DNA of 64,000 nt from the NCBI RefSeq assembly GCF_900141885.1, contig NZ_FQYY01000005.1:248001-312000 (forward strand), given 5' to 3'. The notes under the pieces were generated by a model. It did not search any database. It was not told the origin of the DNA and saw only the letters and a program-made list of their open reading frames with translations. This document shows, one piece after another, positions 47,201-54,086 of the stretch; the first letter of the stretch is position 1; each line of letters starts with the position of its first letter. The position numbers were made by a program, and so were the translations under genes. Source of the DNA: Mesonia phycicola (lineage in GTDB: Bacteria; Bacteroidota; Bacteroidia; Flavobacteriales; Flavobacteriaceae).

Positions 47201-48457
47201 GGGGGTACTTTAAAACCAACTACCGCCTTTGTGTTTGGTAGTCAGGCAGATGTTAGAGAGATAGCAGCATCTAATGGTTGGTTAACTCTTTATCAAGATT
47301 ATAACGAACAATATGTAGAGAACGAAATGAAAACCTTATCTCTACAATCACAAATAGATTTATTACCAGATTTAACTATTGATCTTAATGCAAATAGAAC
47401 CTATTCTGAAACATATACAGAAAACTATGTGGTAAATACAGATGACTTGCAGTATAGATCGCTTAGCTCTAACACTTATGGTAGTTTTAGTATTACCAAC
47501 ATAATGATAGGGACAGCTTTTGCAAAGAGTGATCAAGGTTTTTCTGAGACTTTTGAGAAATTTAGAGACAATAGAATTACTATAGCAAATAGATTAGCTC
47601 AAAATGCAGGAATAGATATTACAGATCCAGATAACTTAGATGATGATGGTTTCCCTATTGGGTTTGGTAAAAGTAGCCAAGCAGTAATGCTGCCTTCATT
47701 TCTGTCAGCTTACGGCGGGCAAGATGCAAATGATGTTGGTTTAGGATTTAAAAAAACTACTCCGTTGCCAAACTGGAATATTAAATATACAGGATTAATG
47801 AGGATAAAGTGGTTTAAAGACAGGTTTAGAAGACTAAGCTTGCAACACGGGTACTCCTCTGTATACAATGTAAATCAATTTCAGAGTAATTTAGATTACG
47901 ATAGAAACGCACCATATAGCGAATTAAATAAAGACCAATCAGGAAACTTTAAAAATGAATTTCTTATTTCTACTATAAATTTAGTAGAGCAATTTACCCC
48001 ACTAATTAAAGTAGATATGGAATTAAAAAATTCAGTATCTGTTTTGGCAGAAATAAGAAAAGATAGAGCATTGTCTTTAAGTTTTGATAATGATTTATTG
48101 ACTGAAGTTCAGGGAGATCAATATACTTTAGGTTTAGGTTACCGAGTAAAAGATTTAAAAATACCTACACGTATTGGCGGGCAACCAAGAGTTTTAAGCA
48201 GTGATTTAAATTTTAAACTAGACTTTTCTTTTAGGAGAAACCAAACAATAATACGATATTTGGACACAAATAATAGCCAGACAACAGCAGGGCAAGATCT
48301 TTGGTCTTTTAATTTTACTACAGATTATGCATTGTCTAAAAATTTAACGGCTATATTTTATTATGATCATATTTTTTCAGAATATGCAGTTTCAACAGCA
48401 TTTCCGCAAACAACCATTACATCGGGAATAACGTTAAGATATAACTTTGGAAATTAA
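41219..48457 (+). CDS. sprA: T9SS outer-membrane translocon / gliding protein SprA
   Basis: The 2412-aa product has the giant size and content of SprA (Sov), which forms the 36-strand outer-membrane pore through which T9SS cargo leaves the cell. A signal peptide (residues ~8-27, cleavage after AFSQ) is followed by an acidic N-terminal region and long stretches of alternating beta strands such as SLLGTVGTRLQVTANYDTES and NLTAIFYYDHIFSEYAVS near the end. The start is a TTG; no in-frame ATG precedes the signal peptide. Mutants in Flavobacterium lose gliding and secretion. Co-transcription with ruvA upstream and gcvH downstream is likely. Confidence 0.95.
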   Translation: MRKNNFFNFNFSLFALTFFIATVSAFSQEEESETEQDSTKTGYRLGQIQMQNPNSIVSKYTYDPVLDRYLYTEMIGDVNVSYPMMLTREEYQELVLEERMKEYFKEKSDALSGRDKEAEAQQKNLLPIFYVDNQFFESVFGGSEIEVIPQGSVEVDLGVLYSKQDNPSLSPRNRSSLTFDFDQRISLSLLGTVGTRLQVTANYDTESTFDFQNQIKLEYTPDEDDIVRKIEVGNVSMPITNSLIDGSQSLFGVKTELQFGKTTITGVFSEQNSERTTTTIQGGGSVEEFEKFILDYDSNKHFFLSHYFRDQYNDALANYPFIASNIQVTKVQIWVTNTSNTTDALTDARNIVAIQDLGESTSENIGVLLDANGDPNNSSSFAGFVNVAEGSYPSNANNDFNPLGISGPQQTALTSAIRDIATVDQGFGVHSSEVSEGIDYVKLENARQLSSNEYTLYSDLGYISLNQTISDDEILAVAYQYTVNGQVYQVGEFANDGVEATTTATGSTGDVTVTQNLVVKMLKSTITNVNEPVWDLMMKNIYSLGAYQLEEDNFEFRILYSDPESLNYIKPEGSTPLPSDVQETNLLRVFNLDNLNTNRDPVVGGDGFFDFVAGQTIDVENGRIIFTTVEPFGEYLFNKLDNTPNGGSEDYDDESTYNENQEKYVFRSLYATTKTAAEQEDADKNKFKLEGSYTSSGENGISLGAFNIPQGSVTVTAGGIELQEGIDYTVDYQLGTVTILDEALLASDAVIQASTENNALFGQQTKRYTALDVQHQFNENFIVGATYVNLNERPTTQKSNYGYESINNSIYGLNFNYATEVPFFTRLVNKLPNIDTDVESNFSIRGEFAYLQPGSPSGDDFDGETTSYIDDFEASQTAISLLSPLSWYLSSVPVGYGGEYSNNDLAVNYKRAHLNWYTVDPVFYTDSRPSGVSDDDMSTYATRRVYIDEIYPNTDVVEGQAQVIYTLDMAYYPTQRGPYNFNPTSAGTNDLLNPSENFAGIMRGMTTTDFEQSNVEFVEFWVMDPFIYDENQNVDQGKVVLNFGSISEDILKDGRKQYENGLPVDGSTDSTIETDYGKVPSSQSLVYAFDSEDAERDNQDIGFDGLSDAEEATKFPDFANLEDPANDNYEYYLAKEGNVLERYYNYNGSQGNSPTDVEDDDRGNSTVPSVEDINRDNTMNTIDSYFEYEVPVFRNMSVDNNTSSITGIDEDYITDVKTVTTTMQNGESIDVRWVQFKVPLSTNSEYSVNGISDLRSVRFMRMYLADFADDVVLRLGALNLVRGDYKSYTEAIVPDGTDPESTPGTELDVTAVSEEQTSDYVTPPGVVREELINNNQTIREDEQSLSLTVTGLDPGDSRGVYKSFQVDMRQYENLEMFLHAESLPAPAATLEDGDLTAFIRMGSDFTDNFYQIEIPLTISEANSTASLDVWPEENNLDLSLSLLQEIKSLVLGSQAYSSADLNFFTSDLSPSTSNNLGELRVGIKGNPTYGDIRLIMLGVKNTGDTEASGEVWFNELRLSELKSQGGWAAVLSLDTNFADFANVSASGSKSTIGFGGVEQSPSERSLEDSQQYDVTTNLNLGQLLPKTWGVKVPLSYSIGEELVTPLYDPEYLDIELETLLDNATDEATKDELLERAEDYTKTQSVSVIGLRKERVTKPGKPQRKPMPYDIENFAFSGTYNQVDHRDFEVEDYLSQSVSLGATYSYGFRPFKIEPFKNIKYLDSSEYYKFIKDFNINLLPTSLSVSSNIDRDYDEQTYRETDLTSGSLGLPTLYQRNYTFDWQYTVNHNLTESLRFTFNSSTNRIVNNYINDDNVQDNTVGIWDGFFDLGNPNQLYQSLQLNYDVPFDKIPLLEFIKTQYSYTGNFQWQKGSEINNSLTDIPDLGNDIQNSNTHQLNSTFELKTLYNYLGLKKKPDPQNTRGRSPNQGNRLGFSRSSQKLISKNNDTKETLDKLSVGDKATNTLIGIATAVKRITANYQETNGIYLPGYTNDVGFGGTLKPTTAFVFGSQADVREIAASNGWLTLYQDYNEQYVENEMKTLSLQSQIDLLPDLTIDLNANRTYSETYTENYVVNTDDLQYRSLSSNTYGSFSITNIMIGTAFAKSDQGFSETFEKFRDNRITIANRLAQNAGIDITDPDNLDDDGFPIGFGKSSQAVMLPSFLSAYGGQDANDVGLGFKKTTPLPNWNIKYTGLMRIKWFKDRFRRLSLQHGYSSVYNVNQFQSNLDYDRNAPYSELNKDQSGNFKNEFLISTINLVEQFTPLIKVDMELKNSVSVLAEIRKDRALSLSFDNDLLTEVQGDQYTLGLGYRVKDLKIPTRIGGQPRVLSSDLNFKLDFSFRRNQTIIRYLDTNNSQTTAGQDLWSFNFTTDYALSKNLTAIFYYDHIFSEYAVSTAFPQTTITSGITLRYNFGN

Positions 48458-48484
48458 ATAATAACAACTTAAAAAATCAAAAAT

Positions 48485-48865
48485 ATGGGAGCTCCAAAAG
48501 ACTTAAAATACACAAAAGATCACGAGTGGGTAAAAATTGATGGCGATATAGCTACTGTAGGTATAACAGAATTTGCACAAGGAGAATTAGGTGATATCGT
48601 TTATGTAGAAGTAGAAACAGTAGATGAAGAGTTAGATAGAGAAGAGGTTTTTGGTACTGTAGAAGCTGTAAAAACAGTGTCTGATTTATTTTTACCACTT
48701 TCAGGAGAAATTATAGAGTTTAATGAAGCTTTAGAAGATGAGCCAGAAAATGTAAATACAGATCCTTACGGAGACGGTTGGATGATTAAAATTAAAATTT
48801 CTAACCCTGCAGAAGTAGAAGATCTTTTAGATGAAAGTGCTTACAAAGAACTTATTGGCGCCTAA
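48485..48865 (+). CDS. gcvH: Glycine cleavage system H protein
   Basis: 126-aa lipoyl carrier that shuttles the aminomethyl group in glycine cleavage. The lipoylation site is Lys63 in FGTVEAVKTVSDLFLP; DHEWVKIDGDIATVGITEFA and NTDPYGDGWMIKIKI are typical family blocks. It follows sprA by 27 bp. Its last 35 bp overlap the next gene in another frame. Confidence 0.96.
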   Translation: MGAPKDLKYTKDHEWVKIDGDIATVGITEFAQGELGDIVYVEVETVDEELDREEVFGTVEAVKTVSDLFLPLSGEIIEFNEALEDEPENVNTDPYGDGWMIKIKISNPAEVEDLLDESAYKELIGA

Positions 48866-49247
48866 GCAAACTTTATTTTTTGCACTAAGTTATACGGCAA
48901 TTATTCTATTACTTTCTTTAATGCGTTTAGATAATATGCCAACCCCCAAATTTGATAATTCAGATAAGTATATGCACGCAATTGCATATTTTGGTTTAAC
49001 TATAATTTGGTATGTATATTATTTTAGTAGTAAAAGCTGGAAATTGGTGCAAATAAAATCTTTAACGGTAATTTGTTTGTTAATTATTGCTTTTGGCATT
49101 TTTATTGAAGTACTACAAGACAAATTAACAACCTATAGAACTATTGATAGTTTAGATGTTTTAGCAAACTCAATAGGTGTTACTGTTGCTTTTTTTGTTA
49201 TTTTAATGATGAAAAAGCAATTAAAAAAAGTTAAAAACAAATTATAA
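48831..49247 (+). CDS. VanZ-like membrane protein
   Basis: 138-aa protein with four hydrophobic helices. The segment after helix 1 (LMRLDNMPTPKFDNSDKYMH) and the helix-3 end GIFIEVLQDKLTTYRTIDSLD match VanZ-like proteins, where a conserved E and D/R pattern lies at the membrane surface. Function of the family is poorly defined. The ATG lies within gcvH (35-bp overlap); later GTG (48837) and TTG (48855) codons are alternatives. Overlap suggests coupled translation. Confidence 0.82.
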   Translation: MKVLTKNLLAPKQTLFFALSYTAIILLLSLMRLDNMPTPKFDNSDKYMHAIAYFGLTIIWYVYYFSSKSWKLVQIKSLTVICLLIIAFGIFIEVLQDKLTTYRTIDSLDVLANSIGVTVAFFVILMMKKQLKKVKNKL

Positions 49248-49278
49248 TTTAGATTTTTATAAAAAATAATTACTTTAG
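49248..49278 (+). promoter_or_regulatory. Candidate promoter of tonB-like gene
   Basis: TTTA (49248-49251), 19 nt, TACTTTAG (49271-49278): one mismatch in each box. It begins directly after the VanZ-like stop codon and ends 20 nt before the next ATG. Confidence 0.6.
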
Positions 49279-49298
49279 CAATCCGATAATAACAAATT

Positions 49299-50030
49299 AT
49301 GGAACCAAAAAAGAATCCTAGTAAAGACATGAGAAAGAATAGCGTGCTATACTTTCAACTTGGTCTTATTTTAATGCTCCTTTTCGTATGGAGGGCTATC
49401 GAGTGGAAAACCTATGAGAAAGCAGAAATTGAACAAGAAGTTGTTCAGTTTGATCAGCTTGCAGAGGAAGAAGAAGTAACAATGGTGATGCCTCCAGATG
49501 CACCGCCACCACCGCCACCGCCACCACCAGCACCAGAGGTAATCGAGGTAGTTGAAGATGATGTGGAAATTGAAGAAGAAGTAATTGAGTCTACAGAGGT
49601 GACAGAAGAGCCGCCAGAGATTGTAGAAGTTGCAGAAGTTGCAACAATCTCAGATGATGAGCCTATTGCAGACGTTCCATTTACAGCTATTGAAGATGTG
49701 CCTATTTTCCCTGGATGTGAAAAGTATAAGTCTAACGCAGAGCGTAAAACTTGTATGAGTGATAAAATTAAAGATTTTGTAAACAGTAAATTTAATACAG
49801 ATCTTGGTGCAGAACTTGGGCTAAGTGGTATTAACAGAGTTTACGTAAGATTTAAAATTGATCATAAAGGTAATATTGTTGGAGTTCAAGCAAGAGCACC
49901 ACACCCTAGACTTCAAAGAGAAGCTGAGCGTGTAGTAAATATGTTACCTAGTATGACTCCAGGTAAACAACGTGGTAAAGCTGTTGGGGTATTATACTCA
50001 CTACCAATTGTTTTTCAGGTACAAGATTAA
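49299..50030 (+). CDS. TonB energy transducer
   Basis: 243-aa inner-membrane protein that passes proton-motive force to outer-membrane receptors. A cytosolic N-terminus (EPKKNPSKDMRKN) precedes one membrane helix (~16-34). The periplasmic spacer has an uninterrupted nine-proline run (~67-75) and a Glu/Val-rich stretch. The C-terminal TonB domain (~140-243) reads VPIFPGCEKYKSNAERKTC, YVRFKIDHKGNIVGVQA, EAERVVNMLPSMTPGKQRGK and YSLPIVFQV. Two cysteines, 11 residues apart, sit at the start of the domain. No exbB/exbD genes are adjacent. Confidence 0.92.
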   Translation: MEPKKNPSKDMRKNSVLYFQLGLILMLLFVWRAIEWKTYEKAEIEQEVVQFDQLAEEEEVTMVMPPDAPPPPPPPPPAPEVIEVVEDDVEIEEEVIESTEVTEEPPEIVEVAEVATISDDEPIADVPFTAIEDVPIFPGCEKYKSNAERKTCMSDKIKDFVNSKFNTDLGAELGLSGINRVYVRFKIDHKGNIVGVQARAPHPRLQREAERVVNMLPSMTPGKQRGKAVGVLYSLPIVFQVQD

Positions 50031-50049
50031 TATATCTTAATAAGTATAT

Positions 50050-50082
50050 AAAACCTTCAAGCATTGCTTGAAGGTTTTTTTT
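50050..50082 (+). terminator. Terminator after tonB-like gene
   Basis: Stem AAACCTTCAAGC / GCTTGAAGGTTT (12 bp, perfect), 3-nt loop, then a run of T. Confidence 0.9.
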
Positions 50083-50143
50083 GTTTTCATTTTTGGCATA
50101 ATAGCTGTATTGTCTATTGTAATTAACTATAAATTATGCTATT

Positions 50144-50878
50144 ATGAACAATTTTAACAAAAAACCAACCGCGTCTAGTAAGCTTATTTATTTTCAAATA
50201 GGTTTAATTGTAACATTAGTTTTAGTGTTATTTTTTATTGAGCAAACTTCTAAAGAAGTTAAGTATAATGATAAAGCTGTAGTTTCAGATGTTTTTAAAA
50301 TGGAAAAAAGTTTCAATCAAAAAGTTATTTTTCCTAAAACCACATCAGTAAAGACACATCAAAAAAAATCTTCAAGTAAAATAATCCCTGAAAAAGCTAA
50401 CGAGAAAGATTTAGTAGATGAGATTTTTAAAAAGAAAGCTACAGGCCAAATAGATAATAAAAAATTAGATTTAGAAGATCCAGACGACGATTTTATAGAA
50501 GACTTACCTGTTGTATCTAAACCTATGGGTATAAAGTTTGTTTCTGAAGTACCTGTATTTCCTGGTTGTGAAAATTTTTCAACAAGAAATGAGCAAATAG
50601 AATGTTTTTCTTCAAAAGTAAAAAAAATAGTTGCTAAAAAGTTTAATGGTAACATAGCTAGTAATTTAGATTTGAAAGGAAAACAGAATATATATGTAAA
50701 CTTTACAGTAAGTGATACGGGTGAAATTGTAGATATCAAAGCAATTTCTAAAAATCAAGAACTAATAGAGGAAGCGGTAAGAGTAATTAAACTTTTACCT
50801 AGAATGAAACCAGGAAAACAAAATGGACAACCGGTGAGTGTAAATTACACCCTGCCAATTTCTTTAAATATAAATTAA
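50144..50878 (+). CDS. TonB-like paralogue without proline-rich spacer
   Basis: 244 aa with the same plan as the preceding gene: short cytosolic N-terminus, one membrane helix (~14-33, LIYFQIGLIVTLVLVLFFIE), a periplasmic spacer and a TonB C-terminal domain (EVPVFPGCENFSTRNEQIEC, YVNFTVSDTGEIVDIKA, AVRVIKLLPRMKPGKQNGQP, NYTLPISL). The Pro-rich rod is missing; the spacer is Lys/Ser/Asp-rich instead. The cysteine pair with 11 residues between is kept. The strong similarity and adjacency point to tandem duplication. It may energise a particular receptor or have left TonB function. Confidence 0.87.
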   Translation: MNNFNKKPTASSKLIYFQIGLIVTLVLVLFFIEQTSKEVKYNDKAVVSDVFKMEKSFNQKVIFPKTTSVKTHQKKSSSKIIPEKANEKDLVDEIFKKKATGQIDNKKLDLEDPDDDFIEDLPVVSKPMGIKFVSEVPVFPGCENFSTRNEQIECFSSKVKKIVAKKFNGNIASNLDLKGKQNIYVNFTVSDTGEIVDIKAISKNQELIEEAVRVIKLLPRMKPGKQNGQPVSVNYTLPISLNIN

Positions 50879-50950
50879 GATTGCTCGATTAACTCATTTT
50901 TTGCATTCAAAATAACAACGTATCTTTCGCACATTAATAAATTTATTGAT

Positions 50951-53092
50951 ATGAGAATTTTACCTGTTATTTTGGGTGCTTTTTTGTGCTTAAATGTTTT
51001 TTCCCAAAATACATTGCAAGAAGATGAGAGATTTCCTGTTTTTGCTGCGTGTGAAAATGTAGAATATGCTTTGCAAGAAGATTGTTTTTATACTCATGTC
51101 AAGTCACACGTGGTGTCTAACCTTTTATTGCCAGAAGTAGTAAAACAAGACGATTATCGTGGTAAAATGACGGTTTTGTTTGAGGTGACGCCTGAGGGTG
51201 ATTTCAAAATAATTTATATAGATACTAGTTATAAAGAGTTAATAACAGAGGTTGAGCGTGTTTTTGCTCAATTGCCAAAAGTAAAACCTGCAAGCTATAA
51301 TGGCAACGCTATTTTCATGCAGTTTAGAATGCCAATTTATATTCCTTTAGATGAAAATGTTGCTTCAGAAATTGATAGAAAAGTAATTGTAAATAATACT
51401 TCTAAGCTAAAAAGGGATCAGGCTAAACGAACTTATAAAGTAGAAAAAGTTAATCCATTAGCTAAAGAATTTGATAGTGTAGGTAACTCTTTGGTAGATT
51501 ATACTAACAAGCAATTTGCTAGCCATGTTAATATTCCATTTTCACATGAAGTTTATAACAGGTTTGATGATGAAATGAATGTGGTGGGTACCAATGCTCA
51601 TACGGCGTCTAAGCCTTTTTTGTATTCAGATGTAAAGCCTTATTATGATTTTGAACAGAAAAATAAAGAGCTAGACTATAAAGTAAATTCTTGGTTTGGA
51701 AGAAAGTTTTTTAATGAGCACTTGGTGCAATTACAAGCAGAAGATTATTGGTTGGTGGCAGATGTAGCGGCAGACTTGCAAATAGGAAAAGATTTTGATG
51801 CAGATTTTAACTCTACTTACAACAATACAAGAGCGGCAGTTATACAAGGAGGAATAGGGGAAAATTTAAATTTTTTCGCAAGTGTTTACGAAAGTCAAGG
51901 TAGATTTGCTCAATATTTTAATCAATATGCAGAATCTATTAAACCAGATGGAGGTAATCCTGCTATAATACCAGGTAGAGGTATTGCTAAAGATTTTGAT
52001 GGTGATTATGATTACCCTGTAGCAGAGGGTTACCTTTCGTATAGCCCAAGTAAACATTTCAATTTTCAATTTGGGCATGGTAAAAACTTTATAGGTGATG
52101 GTTATCGTTCTTTATTATTGAGTGATGTAGCAAGTCCGTATCCTTTTTTTAAAATGAATACTTCTTTTTGGAAGTTAAAATATACAAATACCTGGATGTC
52201 TATGCGTGATGTGCGTCCAGAAGTTACAGAAAGTGGTTCTTTCAGAACAAAATATGTGGCTAATCACTACTTAAGTTATAATGTTACCAAAAGACTAAAT
52301 ATAGGTTTGTTTGAGTCTGTTATTTGGGAAAATGATAATGAAAGAGGTTTTGATTTAAATTATTTAAATCCTGTAATATTTTACAGAGCAATAGAGTTTT
52401 CTACAGGGTCTCGTGGAGGTAATGCTTTAATAGGGTTAACAGGTAAGTATAAATGGAGTAATCACTTTAATACTTACGGACAATTAATTATTGATGAATT
52501 TTCTTCTAGTGATATTTTTGGAGGGCAGCAGAGTTATAAAAATAAAATAGGCTATCAATTAGGTTTAAAATATTTTAATGCATTTAATGTAGATAACCTT
52601 TATTTTCAGGTAGAATTTAATCAAGTAAGGCCATATACCTATTCTCATAACGAAATCACCTTAAATTACGGTCATAATAATCAATCTCTAGCGCATTTAT
52701 GGGGTGCCAATTTTAGAGAGGTAATAGCTATTGCTAGATATAAAAAAGATCGATTTTACGGACATCTTAAATTTATTGTTGGTAAAAGAGGTTTTGAATT
52801 AGAAGAAGATTTAGATCCTTTTTACGGAAGTGATATTTATGGAAACGATGAAAATAGAATTTCTGATAACGGAAATGCGCTTTTTCAAGGGAATGCAGCC
52901 GATTTTTTGTATGGAGAAATAGAGTTAGGTTATATTGTAAATCCTGCAACTAATTTAAAAGTGTATGCAAATTTTATTAATAGAAATATTAGTGCAGATT
53001 TAGAAAATGTAAACTATAATTTTCAAAATAATACTAGTTGGATAAACTTTGGTTTTAGAACAGATTTATTTAATTGGTACTATGATTTTTAG
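50951..53092 (+). CDS. remB: RemB-like gliding motility outer-membrane protein
   Basis: 713 aa. Signal peptide (~1-18, LCLNVFSQ). Residues ~25-135 form a TonB-C-like module (RFPVFAACENVEYALQEDC, TVLFEVTPEGDFKIIYI, EVERVFAQLPKVKPASYNGN), homologous to the ends of the two genes before it. Residues ~225-713 are strand-rich with blocks WFGRKFFNEHLVQLQAEDYW, GIGENLNFFASVYESQGRFA, GHGKNFIGDGYRSLLLSD and a terminal aromatic strand (FRTDLFNWYYDF), consistent with an outer-membrane beta-barrel. From memory this matches flavobacterial proteins annotated as RemB, implicated in gliding; I could not check this by search. Confidence 0.75.
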   Translation: MRILPVILGAFLCLNVFSQNTLQEDERFPVFAACENVEYALQEDCFYTHVKSHVVSNLLLPEVVKQDDYRGKMTVLFEVTPEGDFKIIYIDTSYKELITEVERVFAQLPKVKPASYNGNAIFMQFRMPIYIPLDENVASEIDRKVIVNNTSKLKRDQAKRTYKVEKVNPLAKEFDSVGNSLVDYTNKQFASHVNIPFSHEVYNRFDDEMNVVGTNAHTASKPFLYSDVKPYYDFEQKNKELDYKVNSWFGRKFFNEHLVQLQAEDYWLVADVAADLQIGKDFDADFNSTYNNTRAAVIQGGIGENLNFFASVYESQGRFAQYFNQYAESIKPDGGNPAIIPGRGIAKDFDGDYDYPVAEGYLSYSPSKHFNFQFGHGKNFIGDGYRSLLLSDVASPYPFFKMNTSFWKLKYTNTWMSMRDVRPEVTESGSFRTKYVANHYLSYNVTKRLNIGLFESVIWENDNERGFDLNYLNPVIFYRAIEFSTGSRGGNALIGLTGKYKWSNHFNTYGQLIIDEFSSSDIFGGQQSYKNKIGYQLGLKYFNAFNVDNLYFQVEFNQVRPYTYSHNEITLNYGHNNQSLAHLWGANFREVIAIARYKKDRFYGHLKFIVGKRGFELEEDLDPFYGSDIYGNDENRISDNGNALFQGNAADFLYGEIELGYIVNPATNLKVYANFINRNISADLENVNYNFQNNTSWINFGFRTDLFNWYYDF

Positions 53093-53131
53093 TCTACAAA
53101 AGTTAAATACAATAATAACCTGAATTTCTGC

Positions 53132-53162
53132 CTTGTAAAAAGGGTTTTTAACAGTATCTTTG
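53132..53162 (+). promoter_or_regulatory. Promoter of the ctaB-cox3-cox4 operon
   Basis: CTTG (53132-53135), 19 nt, TATCTTTG (53155-53162). One mismatch upstream, perfect -7. It covers the TTG at 53160 and so argues against that start for ctaB. Confidence 0.77.
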
Positions 53163-53183
53163 CACGCGCAAAATACAATTCTC

Positions 53184-54086
53184 TTGAATAAAGTTTCAGC
53201 CGAAAATACTCACGTAAATATTACTTCAGATTTTAAAGAAATCACAAAGATGCGCTTGGCAGTAAGTGTTGTTTTTTCTTCTGTAGCAGGATATTTTTTA
53301 GGGGCAGATGTAGTAGATTTTGTAACAGTATTACTTTTAGCAGTGGGAGGTTACTTAATGGTAGGTGCTTCTAATGCATTTAATCAAGTAATAGAACGTG
53401 ATTTAGATGCGTTGATGGATAGAACTAAAAATCGTCCTATCCCGTCAGGTAGAATGTCTGTTACTAAGGCGTTAATCATCGCTTCTGTCTTTACGGTATT
53501 AGGCGTAGGGGTTTTGTATACTATTAACCCTATTACTGCAATGTTTGGTGCAATTTCTATTGTATTATATGTTGCTGTTTATACTCCTTTAAAAACAAAA
53601 ACACCACTTTCAGTTTTTGTAGGTGCTTTTCCTGGGGCCATTCCATTTATGTTAGGTTGGGTAGCTGCTACCAACGATTTTAGTATTGAGCCGGGTACGT
53701 TGTTTATGATTCAGTTTTTTTGGCAATTTCCACATTTTTGGGCATTAGGTTGGTGGCTTTATAAAGATTATGAGCGTGGAGGTTTTTTTATGCTTCCTAC
53801 TGGTAAAAGAGATAAAGGGACAGCTATTCAAATAGTGCTTTACACAATTTGGACTATAATTATTTCATTAGTACCAGTAACTGGACAAACAGGAAAGTTG
53901 TTTTTAACACCAGTTTCGGCAGTTTTTATATTTCTGCTAGGTTTATTAATGCTGAAATATGCAGTACAACTTTATAAGAAAAGAGATGAAAAAACAGCTA
54001 GACAGCTTATGTTTGCTAGTGTTACATATATAACTTTATTACAAATTATTTACGTTTTAGATAAATTTATTAGAGCATGGATTTAA
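53184..54086 (+). CDS. ctaB: Protoheme IX farnesyltransferase (heme O synthase)
   Basis: Polyprenyl transferase making heme O from protoheme, needed for the oxidase in this window. About eight or nine membrane helices; the prenyl-diphosphate/Mg motif is NQVIERDLDALMDRTKNRP, with a second conserved loop YKDYERGGFFMLP and FWQFPHFWALGWW between. The frame extends to a TTG at 53160 inside the promoter; the TTG at 53184 (NKVSAENTH...) is preferred and gives 300 aa, with ATG 53250 too far inside the conserved region. The 3' end overlaps the next gene by 10 bp. Confidence 0.92.
   Translation: MNKVSAENTHVNITSDFKEITKMRLAVSVVFSSVAGYFLGADVVDFVTVLLLAVGGYLMVGASNAFNQVIERDLDALMDRTKNRPIPSGRMSVTKALIIASVFTVLGVGVLYTINPITAMFGAISIVLYVAVYTPLKTKTPLSVFVGAFPGAIPFMLGWVAATNDFSIEPGTLFMIQFFWQFPHFWALGWWLYKDYERGGFFMLPTGKRDKGTAIQIVLYTIWTIIISLVPVTGQTGKLFLTPVSAVFIFLLGLLMLKYAVQLYKKRDEKTARQLMFASVTYITLLQIIYVLDKFIRAWI

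Noticed and set aside
49500-49530. CCA/CCG triplet run as a tandem repeat element
   Set aside because: It encodes the poly-proline rod of TonB in frame and needs no other explanation.
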